From positions 7,122-71,121 of the forward strand of contig BDDC01000147.1 in assembly GCA_001662425.1 (NCBI GenBank): DNA of 64,000 bases, in the 5' to 3' direction. This document shows positions 1-10,377 of the stretch, in pieces. The DNA comes from Chlamydomonas sphaeroides (lineage: Eukaryota > Chlorophyta > Chlorophyceae > Chlamydomonadales > Chlamydomonadaceae). Both the position numbers and the translations under genes were made by a program. The notes below the pieces were generated by a model, which saw only the letters and a program-made list of their open reading frames with translations, was not told where the DNA came from and did not search any database. Each line of letters opens with the position of its first letter. Position 1 is the stretch's first letter.

Positions 1-640
1 GTCCGCCGCCGCGGCCGCCGCAGCCAAATCCGCCGCCAAGTCGGCTCTCGAGGCCGCCGCCACCGCCGCCGCCGTCACCGTCGTCGGCGCTGCGGCCGGC
101 GGTGCGGGTCACGCCGTCGCCGCCATGCCCCGGGCGCCGCCGCCGCCATTGCAGCTGATCCTCACGGAGCTTGTCGCGCCCACCACCGCGCCCACCGCCG
201 CCGCCGCCGCCGGATGGACCCCACTGTCCCCGGGCCTCATCTTCACCTCTGCCGCCTCGCCCCGAGATAGCAGCTGCAGCAACTGGCTTGACGCCGACGG
301 TAGCGCGCCGCAAGCCGAGCTCTGGCCTCACGGCGGCAGCGACGGGCCCTTGGGTCCGGCAGCTCAGCTGCCGCAGGCGTCTAGCGCCTTCGAATCCTCC
401 GCTGCCGCAGCTACCGCCGCTAGCCACCAGGAGCCACGGCAGCAACGAACCCCTGCTGCACCCACCATCGCCTGGCGGCCCGCTGCTGTCGGCCTTCGCC
501 GCCGCCGCGCCGCACCTGGCCGCCAGCCCCAGCGGCGAGCACGAGCTGCAGCTCCTGCCCGCTGGTCACTCCTTCGGTCCGCGTCGTCCGTGCCCTTTCG
601 CGGTCGCTGCGCGCGCTGTGTGGCTACCTAGTACGTGGTC
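1..640 (+). pseudogene. Truncated, frameshifted copy A of the Ala-rich gene family
   Basis: This stretch is a close copy of the middle of the gene at 8271-10377. Bases 3-70 are essentially identical to 8641-8708, and 479-543 match 9118-9183. The Ala/Lys-rich part and the GLIFTSAASP segment read in frame 2, while the downstream LLSAFAAAAPH segment reads in frame 0, so a net frameshift lies between about 330 and 440. Similarity stops near 545. The two conserved C-terminal exons (ASVAW and GRELxQIGLAVGLG) were not found downstream. The 5' part lies outside the window. I read it as a pseudogene, although an indel error in this repetitive GC-rich DNA could fake the frameshift. Function of the family is unknown. 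Confidence 0.6.
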
Positions 641-833
641 GCTTTGCTGCTATAATATAAGGCATGTCATGAGCTGTAGCAGAGCCAGGCTTGTCAGCAG
701 GGCGTCAGGGTGGCCCTTGGTGGCTTGCATGAGGCGGCGTCAGGCGACAGGGCAGGCAGGCAAGTGCTGCGTGGGTAGGGCTGTCTGTAGCTCGCGCGGG
801 CAGTCGGGGTTCCTGCACACCTGCAGCGCAGGT

Positions 834-864
<31 letters not shown>

Positions 865-2702
865 CCAGGGACATTTCAAGGTCGCACGGGGTTCTGATTA
901 ATGATATGCTCGAGGCGGCGGGCGGGGCGCTGGTGTCCGCCTGCTTACTGGTCCTAGCGCCGCTGTCCCGCCAGGAGGGCGCTGGTACCACGAAGGTGCT
1001 AGGCGTGGTTCCGTCAGCGGCGTTGGGAGCACGGCGCGTTGGAGCCGAGCTGCCAGGGGCCGGCTGGTCGCCCGTGTTTGGATGGAGGCCCGGGTACTGT
1101 ATGCAGGCCCGTGTGGGCGGGTGCGCCAGGATGTGTCGAGGTTGTCGCACCTGCTGGGTCATCACGCCATGCATGACAGCATGAGCTTGTTGTAACCCGT
1201 TGACCCGTACTCGCATATCATGTGATACCACCATGGTATCCCCCCGCAGCATCCGGTTCTTTTTTATCCCAGGAAGCCCCGGGCAATGTGCCCCGGGGTC
1301 TCTTCGGGATCGGGGCCATAACGCTGGCACGCCTTGCGCTGCGCCACCTTGCGCCCTCAGCGGAGGCCCTCGCTCGGCAGTAGTGCAGGGCTGCCTTACT
1401 TCGTCGGTGCCTCCACTTTTCGACCCCAGGGGACATCTGCCGTGCATCCAGGCGAACGTGGGACCAGTTCCACGTGGCCAACGTAAGCGAAAGTACGCGA
1501 AGGCAGCACGGTATCCGGCGCTCACGCGCCAAGGTAACCGTGTCCGTGCCTGGGTTCTATCACGCGGGCATTTGCGTGGCGTCGGGTCAAAGCGCGTAGC
1601 ATGGCGAGCTGCCCTGCTGCAGTTCACACTAAGAAATGCAGTAGCTATGGCGTGCGTGGTGCGGTTGGACGCGTCCGGGAGGCTGGGCAGTACGGCTCCG
1701 TGCTGGGCTGCTGGCGCGGGCACGCGCGGTTTGCCCGCGCCGATCCAAGTGCGGTGAACCGAGGCCGGGTAGCCCGCGGAGGTCCCATCCGTGCGATTAC
1801 TAACGCCAGTCAACAGCTCAAGGACGGCGGGAGGGAAGGGAAACCGATAGCAAGTCGTTTCACGGGGAGGTGGTGCCCTTCCATGCTGCAGGGTTGTGGT
1901 CAGGGCCGTACACACAGCGACCCTGATGTGCGCTGCGGGCATCACCTGAAATGGATCACACAGCGACGCAGCACACCTCCTGTCCCGCGCTGGTACCACG
2001 CAGCCCTGCGGGTCTCTCTCCTCACCCGAATTTGCAGACGCGGGGGGGGGGGGCGGCGGGGGGGCCTCACGAGGCGGGCGGAGCCTTGTAGGAGGCCTGC
2101 CACTGCCGTACGGTTCGGCAGGGTTCGCAGTTGGCTGGGTTACAGGGTACTGCATTCGCTCAAAGCTCGCATACTTGGCCACCTGCCGTGGTGTAGCGCC
2201 TTACTTCAGACGGCGCGGAGAATGACAGTTTCGAGTGTTGCCAAGAATTATGCAGCCGAGTCGCGCCTCGGCGCACGAGGCAGCCAGGCCGCTTGTGTTG
2301 TGCGTAGCAGCTCTAGCCAGCTTTCAGCAAGCTCTACGCCGCAGGCACAGGCAGTGCAATTCGCGCTTGATGCCGCCGAGGATGGCGTTGCAATAGAGTC
2401 AATAGCCCTCGCTTCCGTGGAGGCAGTGGGTGCTGTGCTCCCTCTCATCGATGGCGGTGCCTACACCGACGGACCGATGCCGTTCGCGCAGAATCGCCCT
2501 GTTCAGCCGCGCGTGGACAAAGGCAAGATACAGCTCGATCGGTGCACCAGTGCCGCTGAATATCAGACAGGTAAGCGCTCCGGGCCTGGTTTCGCCGTGT
2601 GATGCCATATAACATGGTGGTTTCGCGGACGGCAGCGCCGTCACTGTGCTCCCCTCTCATCACCAACGAACGGCACGGACACCGTGCCCCGCACCCAACC
2701 TC
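641..2702. other. Gene-free stretch between copies A and B
   Basis: Long open frames exist on both strands, but they show no family motif, no splice pattern and no similarity to the flanking paralogues. They are what high GC content produces by chance. A (TGCC)n microsatellite lies at about 835-868. Nothing else is recognised. Confidence 0.5.
835..868. repeat. (CTGC) tetranucleotide microsatellite
   Basis: About eight uninterrupted tandem copies of a TGCC tetranucleotide, in the gene-free stretch behind pseudogene copy A. Confidence 0.9.
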
Positions 2703-4923
2703 ATGACAGGTGCCAAGCCCATCTTTCTGAGCTCCCACGACTCACTGCGCCTGGCGGAGACGGTCGAGCAGCTGGCGCGCACGGCTGCCGCCAAGGCTGC
2801 GAGCCTGTCGCGTCTGCGCACGTCGACACTGCGTGGCAGCGGCAGCCACAGCGACGGCGGCGCTGGCGGCAGCCCCACGAAAGGCCCCGCCGGCGCCAGC
2901 CGCAGTGCCCAGGAAGCGTCGCCACGCGCTCAGGGCTTTTCCTCCTTCGACGCCCTTAAAGCCTTCCTGCCCGGCTGGGACATCGCAATGTGGGTGGGCC
3001 GCACGATTAGTCGGTATACTTTTGGCATCTGCTGCTGCAGTGGATGCGCCGCGGCCCTTGCCTCACTGCACAACGCACCGCCACCGTTGTTGACTTCATC
3101 CGCACCTCCTGCTGGACCCACAGGAGTCCGCTGTGGGGTATGGCTGAGGCCGCGCTTGAGCGGCACCTTACGCCGGCGCCGTCCCTGGACAGCGCAGACA
3201 GCGCCGAAAGCTCCTGCCCCGCCGCCGCCGCGGCCGCCGCCGCCGCTGCTGCTAGCACAGTCGCCATTGCCAAGGCCGCTACCAAGGCCGCCCACAAAGC
3301 CGCCGTCGAGACCGCCACCGCCGCCGCCGCCAGCACCGCCGCCGTTGCCCTCGCGACCGGCGCTGCGCATGCGGGTGCCGTGCCGCTGCCGACCCACATC
3401 GCCACCGCGCCGCCGCCGCCGCCACCGGTGGTTTACACCGTCGTCGCCAGCCCTATGGCGGCGACGGCGAACCGCCTGCTCGGCGTCGGAGCAGTGCCGC
3501 TGGCGGCGCCGTCACTCACCGACGCCGCCCCCAGCTGTGACGACGACGCCGGCCCGCAACCTACCTCGCCTGACGCCGCGGCAAGTGCAGCCACTCCCGC
3601 AAGCGCCTTTAGCCACGCGGCGCCGACGCCGCCGGCATCCGACCCCCGATCTAAGATCCTGTGCGCCGCCGCACAATCCGGCGCCGCCGCCGCGCTCAGC
3701 ACGATGCCACAGGGCATGGGCCCTCGCGCGCTACACCTGGTGCCCTCATTCCGCCTCCGAGAGGCCGCCAGCGACGGCGGCGGCGGCGGCGCCGACGTCG
3801 CCCGCGGCGTCGCTGGCTCCATCGCCCTGTGGCGCGGCGTCGCCCGCGCCGCGCGGCGGCTGAACCGTGCTCTGACCTCTAGCGGCGGCGCGCATGATGT
3901 CGACGCCGCGGCGGCGGCGACACTGCGCAGTGTCGCCGCGGCGCTGGAGCCGCCGCCGCCGGCGGCCGCCCGCAGCCGGCTGGCGTTGGCGGCGACGCTG
4001 GCGTCCTCAACATCGGCGCCGCCGCTGACGACCGTGGGCTCCGCCAGCGCCGCCGCGCATGCCCCCGACTCGGTCTTTGCAAACGCCGACATGTGCCTCG
4101 ACACGCCGCCGCGGCCCCACAACCAGGGGCAGCAGGAGGGCGGGGAGGAGGAAGAAGAGCGGCAGGGCCTGGCAAGCGCCGCCCGCAGCTTCCGCAGCAG
4201 CCTGAACAGCAGCCTGCGCTCGGCGGGCAGTCTGGCGGGGGCGCTCGCCCGTACCCTGGCCGACGCGCTGAGCGGGGCCGAGGCGGCGCCGTCGGTGCGG
4301 CTGGCGCTTAGGCGGCGCGTGCGCGCGGTGCTGGCGGGGTAAGCGATTGATGGGAGGCTTGCTTTGCTGGCGGCGCAGGTAGCCTTTCGTTGCAGCAAGC
4401 ATGGCGTGCACAGCAGGGTAAGACGCTTGCTCTCGCCAACCCCGCCCGCAGCGCCAGCGTGGCCTGGATGGCAGCCAACCTGGCGGCGCTGGCTGCGGCG
4501 GCGAGCGGCGTGGACCTGGCGGGAGACCCGGCCAGCAGTGTCAAGACTCTGGTGGACCTGCTCTTTAACTTCAGCTCCGTAAGCGAGGTGCGTGCGCTGG
4601 CCGGCGATTGCGCAGGCGTGTCGGTGTATTTGTTTTTCCGGAATGTATCAAAGTACCGGTAACACGCGACACTAGTTCGAGGGGGTGATGACGCGCCGGC
4701 AGGCAGGGCAGGCCCGATCCCTCCGTCACACGGCACACGTGTCGTCCCGACCTGCCCGTACCGTCCCCTACTCATGCATCCCCGGCAGATCGGGCGCGAG
4801 CTGACGCAGATCGGCCTGGCGGTGGGCCTGGGTATGGCTCAGCAGCAGCAGCAGCAGGGCCACCGGCAGCAGCTGCAGGCGTGTGAGGGGATGGCGGGGA
4901 TGGCCGAGAGTAGGGCCGCCTAG
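2703..4923 (+). CDS. Ala-rich protein of unknown function, copy B (4 exons, ~590 aa)
   Basis: Function not recognised. Exons: 2703-2989, 3124-4338, 4452-4587, 4789-4923. All phases join and the sum is 1773 nt (590 aa). The N-terminus (PIFLSSHDSLRLAETVEQLA) aligns with PVFLDQQTYAKLVKIAEERA of the copy at 8271. Next come FLPGW and LWGMAEAALE, then a long Ala/Pro-rich low-complexity region. The end is conserved: LADALSGAEAAPSVRLALRR, then ASVAWMAANLAALAAAA, then GRELTQIGLAVGLGMA and a Gln-rich tail. No signal peptide or enzyme motif is visible. The start is the ATG whose reading aligns with the start of copy C. The intron after FLPGWDIA is absent from copy C. The exon set is well supported because exon 3 is 136 nt in both copies. 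It could be a structural or regulatory protein, but nothing in the sequence decides. Confidence 0.75.
4662..4699 (+). repeat. 38-bp dispersed repeat, copy 1
   Basis: Lies in intron 3 of the Ala-rich gene copy B. It begins ACACGCGACACTAGTTCGAG and differs at only two positions from 18377-18414, which is in an intron of the helicase gene. Confidence 0.85.
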
Positions 4924-6776
4924 GGACCGCCTTCCCACGTTGGGCCTGCACGCGGCGCAGAGCTGCGGCGGGTTGGTGGCTCGGTGCATCCTTGGGGCGC
5001 CGCGGCGTGGAGGCTCCCCGGCGGCCATGCATGTCCCAGCAGCAGCAGTCGGAGCAGCAGCAGAAGCAGCAGAAGCAGCAGAAGCAGCAGGGACGGCACC
5101 AGGGCTGCTCGCGGCGCTGCGAGGGACTGGCTGCGGGGAGGGAGAAGAGGAATGCGGTGAGGCCAGGGCGCATGCGTGGCGTCCGGGCACGCTGTATGGG
5201 GCGAGCGCGCTGGCCACGGGGGGGCTCTGCCGGAGTGAGCGGCGGAGCAGCGAGGGGCACGGGGCAAGGCGTGGTGCGCGGAGCTTAGGTGGCTGCTGAG
5301 TTAAATGATGTATGAAGTCCTTCAACGATTTGGTTTGTGCTTGTACTTCGTGATTCGATTTGCGCGTGGACGTTGAAGAAAGAGACGCTCTGGGGTGCTT
5401 CCTCCGACCCGCTTCGGCGGCCGGACTCCAGGGCAGAGCTGCGTCGCCGTACGTGAGCACTCAATCTTTGCATCACACTGCTTGGCCGTGATACGCATAG
5501 TACATGTGCTGCTGGCGGCAGCTGTAGGCGTTGGGACACACGCCGCATGCATGGCACGCGCGCGGCAAGCCGGCCGTTGGGCTGATCCGCTATCGGCAGA
5601 CAAAGACGCCGTGACGCACGTTACCGTACGTCGGTACGCACCGTGTCACGGGCCGCCTTGGCCTGCACCCAGCTTGATCGGCTCCCTTTGCGGCGCCGTG
5701 CCCGGCCCGCCTTCCGCACGGCGCTGGCCTGGCCCGTGCTCCGCACAGCGGCGCAACAAGGGCCGCCTTTTCGTTCATTATGTAGCTTGTCATTAGCGTA
5801 TCGTTGCTGCTGAGGTGTTGATTTCTGGCCCCGTGCCGGGCAGCTGCCCGCCCAGTCCGGCGCGCCCCGCTGTGAGCGGCCGCGTTGCTGTGCGCTCGGC
5901 GCTGCCATGCTGCGCGGGTGGGCCGACCCGCACAGGCAAGGGCCTTTCTGCAGGCACCTGCGGCTGCTGCTGCGTCTTTGCACTGTTGGCCTCCCGCACA
6001 AGCGGGCCCAGCCAGGCGGACGTTGCATGCCTGCTGCGGCAGGCGGCAAGGAACTCAACCAGCAGGAGCATGTGATGCCTGCGGTCTTCCGGTGTGCCCA
6101 GCCTGACTGGGCAGGCGCGGCGGATCATTCTCGCATGGGCTTGGTCCGACCCCGCGACGGGCGCCCTGCACTGGGTCCGATTGTCCAGGCGGCTCGCTCG
6201 GGGGCGGAGGCGGCATAGGTGTGACTGTGTGTGTGGGAGAGAGAAGACCGCGGCGGTGGGTTTGTCGCCGGAGAGGTAGGTGCCAAGGGAGCAACCGCTG
6301 GCAGCCGGGCCCTGCCGGGCCGCTGGGCGCGACTGAGGTTGTGCTTGGCCCCTTGCGTGTTGGCCAACGCTGAGATCCCGGATGGGCTTGTGTGTGCATT
6401 CCTTGAACACCCGAAGAGCCTGAGGGCAGGCGGGGGTATGAGACGGAGAGTGGAGTGTCCCTTGAAGTGGTAGCGGTCCACTACCTCACACCTAAGCAAC
6501 GAGAAGACCGTTCCCGATTACCTGAAGGCCTGTTGGCACGGCCGCTGTTGCAGTTGGAGGCAAGGCCGCATGCTGGCTCGGGTGCTGTCGAGCTGCCTGC
6601 GGATTCTGTGCGGGAGGTAGGGCGCGGGGTAGGGGAAGCTCGGCTGGGCGATGGCAAGCTCACTGCGCGCTCATCCCATGTGCAGGGCCCGCTGGGGAGG
6701 TGGGGAGGTAGACTGGGCTGCTGTAACAGGAGTTCACCCGCTACAAGCAAGAGGTCTCTCGAGATGCTCCACTGAG

Positions 6777-6812
6777 CCACGGGAGTGGTATTTATGGTGT
6801 GGTTCCTGCCAC
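6777..6812 (+). repeat. 36-bp direct repeat, copy 1
   Basis: Reads CCACGGGAGTG then a T/A-rich spacer, then ATGGTGTGGTTCCTGCCACA. It is repeated at 7029-7064 with about four differences. Confidence 0.8.
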
Positions 6813-7028
6813 ATTCTCCCCCCTGAAGCGCTGAAGGGCACGTCCCGGGCCCGCTCACACGGTGAAGTAGGATCAACCGCAACCTCATATGCTGTCACCA
6901 GGGGTGCAGCTCGTTGGAATCCGACCCCCTCGAGGGCCTAGGCACTCAGCCTGTTTGGGATCCCACTCGGCGCGCCTCAGTGCTCTTTTAGCTCTCTGAG
7001 GAAGTGCACAGCGAGGTTTCGCTCTATA

Positions 7029-7064
7029 CCACGGAAGTGATATATATGGTGTGGTTCCTGCCAC
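7029..7064 (+). repeat. 36-bp direct repeat, copy 2
   Basis: Second copy of the sequence at 6777-6812, in the same orientation about 250 bp downstream. The 3' half (ATGGTGTGGTTCCTGCCACA) is identical. Confidence 0.8.
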
Positions 7065-8270
7065 AGCTGCGGTCGTGCTTGCGAGCAACCCAAGTGTCGA
7101 GACCCCATCCCCAGAACAGCGAGCATGCAACCCACCCACCGGCGCAGGGGGGGCATGCAGTGCAGGGCCGTGGCGATGGGAGCAAGCAAACCCAGCTACC
7201 TACCCCAGGCTGCCAGCACGGCGGTGCGTTGGTGGCGGTACAGACGCTCGGAAGGCGGAGGCGGCGGAGGCTCGGGGAACCAAACAGTTGTGTGGGTCGG
7301 TGACAGTGTCCCGTCTTAACTGACGCCCTGGTACCCCGCCGTCTTTTTAGCCTGACTTACGGCCCCCTTGAATAGCGGCCCCCTTGACATGCCGCCTGTT
7401 GCGTGCACCGGCAGCCCTCGGGCAGGCGGATTCGCTTGCCGCCGCTGCGCATCAGTGGAAGGTCTCTGCGAGCGACGCAGGAAGCCAGGCGCAGAAACCC
7501 CCAAGCCAGCTGATGCCAGTTCACCAGACAAAGCGGGACTTCACAGCGGTTGGCGGTCTGTGGCAGTTGTGAAAGACTTTGTTCGCCGTGTTGCGTTGGT
7601 GGGCGTTGGCTGTTGTGCGCCGAGCGAATGTCGCAGAGCGACAACGCACACTGTGGCTGCCCGATCTGTGGGATGGTTGTGTGCGGGGCGAATTAGGGCG
7701 CGCGTAAGGCGCGCAACGTTCCGAACTGTTCCGAACCTTTCCGAACGTCGCGCGCGGGCCACAAAATGGGCTCCGCCTTGGCTCCGCGCGTCGCATTTCC
7801 TCCACGTGCTAGCTAAGGCAAATTGCTCGACGTATCGGAGCTCGGTGGCCCGTAACGCGCACACCGGCTGCACGCCAGCGACTCGCTGCGTTGTCGGCGA
7901 CAGCTCCACATCCAGGCGCGCGCGGCCGCGCATATACCCCCGCAACAGCCAGGCCGGCCTCTGCAGGCCCGCGCTGTTTCCATAACAAACGCGACAAGTA
8001 AAATTCGCAAGAGCAAAAGCGATATGCGCGGGCGCTTCAGTAACGCGACGCCCCCCGGCTGCGAGTCGCGGCTGCAGCCGAAGACAGGTGACTGCAGCGA
8101 CAAAAGCCGAGCGCAAGCCGTCGCGACGTTTCATCGTATTGCTGTTCTTGACATGCGCTTGCTTCCCCCCGCGAACGGCCGCCGTCGTTTTTTTCGAGTT
8201 GTCAGGCGCCAACGCTCACGCGCTCTCCACACTTGCCGCTCCTTGCTCCCCGTTGCTTTCCCCAGGCGCC

Positions 8271-10377
8271 ATGCCCGTGTTCCTGGACCAGCAGACGTAC
8301 GCCAAGCTCGTGAAGATTGCGGAGGAGCGGGCCAGGGCCGCAGCGTCGGAGGCAGCGGCGACTGCACCAGCGGCCCGCCAGCGCATCCGCCGGTACCCGT
8401 CGCCGCCAGCGGAGCCATGCGACTTGACGCCACTTCCCCAAGGCCCTGATCTTGACGAAGTCACCCAGGACGGAGAGGAGGTCACCGGGGAAACGGGCGG
8501 TGAGGTGCAGCGAAGCGTAACGCTCGCGGTAAGCGCTGGTGACGGCACGCCCTCGCTGCGGCCGTTCCTGCCCGGCTGGGGCATCAGCGGCAGCAAGCTG
8601 TGGGCCATGGCGGAGGCGGCCCTCACCTCGCCAGCTGCAGCCGCCGCCGCGGCCGCCGCAGCCAAATCCGCCGCCAAGTCGGCTCTCGAGGCCGCCGCCA
8701 CCGCCGCCGCCACCGCCGCCGCCGTCGGCGTCGTCAGCGCCGCCACCGGAGGCGCCGGCCACGCCGCCGCCGCCATGCCCCGGCCGCCGCCGCCCCCGCC
8801 GCTCACCCTGCCGGCGGAGCTCCCCGCCCCCAGCGCCGCCGCCACCGCCGCCGCCGCCGGCCTGGCGCAGCTGCCTCCGGGCCTCGTCTTCACCTCCGCC
8901 GCCTCACCCCTCAGCAGCACCTGCGGCAGCTGCAGCGGCGGTAGCTGCTGCATCACAGACCACAGCACGCCGCACTCCGAGGTCCTGCCGCACCATGCCA
9001 GCGACGGACCCGTGGGTCCTCAGGACGCCCAGCAACCACCGACTGCACGCAGCCGCAGCGATGGCGCCTCGCTGCTCCAGCAGCCGCAGCCCCTGCTGCA
9101 CCCACCATCGCCTAGCGGCCCGCTGCTGTCGGCCTTCGCCGCCGCCGCGCCGCACGTGGCCGCCAGCCGCAGCGGCGAGCAAGAGGGGCGGCATAGGGTG
9201 GCGCCGCTGCCCCTGGGCTTGGGGCCCGTGCCGCTGCCCGGCTGCCGCTCCGTCACCTCAGCGCCGCTGCGGCCGGCCGCCAGCACGCCGCCGGGCGGTG
9301 CGGCGCTGTCTAGGGGTGCGGCGCGGAACCCGCGCCGCCGCTTCAGCTTGAGCCTGCTGGGTGAGGCGGCAGTCGGGGCCCATTCGTTTGTTGCCGGCCA
9401 TGTTGCGCCGTGTTGCCAGTCTTGTATGCCCGGCCTGCCTGTACAGGCTAACGTGCTGCCGGTATCCTGTCTGTCAGCCGGCCCATGTGGATGCCCACCC
9501 ACTGCTGCCGATCGACAACAAGTAAAACCCGTGTTTGCGGCATGTACCATGCTTGCAGCTAGCGCCGCCGGCCCTGCGCCCACGGGCCTCGAGGACCGCG
9601 CCAACACCAGCGGGCCCACACTGCAGAGCTCCTGCAGCGGCGGCCGTGCCGCGCAGCTGCTCGCGAGGGCCCTGGCCGACGCGCTGGCGGCGGGAGCGGA
9701 CGCGCCGCCGTCGGCGCGGCGGATGCTGAGGCACCGCGTGCGCGCCGTGATCGCGGGGTGAGCTGCGGGTGGTGGCGGTGGCACCATGCGGCTCGTGCTG
9801 CTGCCGTGCAGCAGGGCAGCTTCATCCATGCGCCCGGCCGCCGAGCGCGCTCCGCTCCCAACTAACTTATTACAAGCTAGAACTAAGTCTAAGCTAACGT
9901 ACACCTATCCCTCCTCCCGTGACTCCCTCTCCCCAACCCGCCCGTAGCGCCAGCGTGGCCTGGACCGCCGCCAACCTGGCGGCCCTGGCTGCGACCGTGT
10001 GCTCGGCGGACGTCTGCCACGACCCCTCCGCCGCCGCCAAGGCCGTCATGGACCTGGTCTTTGGGGCCGGCTCCGTCAGCGAGGTGGGCGGGGCCGGGTT
10101 ACGCCGCGATTGGACGCAAGCAAAGCCACAACCCACCCTGTGCCTTGCCATCTGCCTCGCCGTCGAAGCTGTTCGCTGTCCGCCGTGTGGTCCCTGTGCG
10201 ACCCACGGCGGGGCGCTCGTGTCTCGTACCAACCCCACCTGACCAGCATCGTTCCCGCCCCGGCCAACCCCCTCGCAGGTCGGGCGGGAGCTAGCGCAGA
10301 TCGGTCTGGCGGTTGGGCTGGGCATGGCGCGCAGGGGCGGCGCGGGCCAGAGCAGCGGCATGGCTGCTGGCGGCTGA
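8271..10377 (+). CDS. Ala-rich protein of unknown function, copy C
   Basis: Paralogue of 2703-4923, function not recognised. The coding parts are 8271-9757, 9948-10083 and 10279-10377 (573 aa). A further in-frame intron, 9361-9558 (GTGAGG...TTGCAG, 198 nt), probably splits the first part, which would give 507 aa. Order of segments: MPVFLDQQTYAKLVKIAEER, an acidic stretch, SLRPFLPGWGIS, LWAMAEAALT, an Ala/Lys-rich run, a Pro/Ala region with GLVFTSAASP and LLSAFAAAAPH, then LADALAAGADAPPSARRMLR, ASVAWTAANLAALAA and GRELAQIGLAVGLGMA. Exon ASVAW is 136 nt, exactly as in copy B, and starts and ends at the same residues. The conserved blocks at both ends, joined by variable low-complexity sequence, suggest a real protein family under selection at its ends. 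Confidence 0.75.
9869..9897 (+). repeat. ~29-bp dispersed repeat, copy 1
   Basis: Begins ATTACAAGCTAG and continues with AAGTC and AAGCTA blocks. It lies in the intron of Ala-rich copy C and recurs at 56235-56263 with about four differences. Confidence 0.6.

Larger units (their letters stand above)
4924..8270. other. Gene-free stretch between Ala-rich copies B and C
   Basis: No open frame shows a recognisable protein. CAG/AAG triplet repeats occur around 5036-5090, just past the stop of copy B. A 36-bp sequence occurs twice (6777-6812 and 7029-7064). Three closely spaced TTCCGAAC motifs lie at about 7719-7747, some 530 bp before the ATG of copy C. Confidence 0.5.

Noticed and set aside
740..2182. 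Long minus-strand open frame (480 codons)
   Set aside because: No protein motif, overlaps other long frames on the opposite strand, and composition is typical of chance frames in GC-rich DNA.
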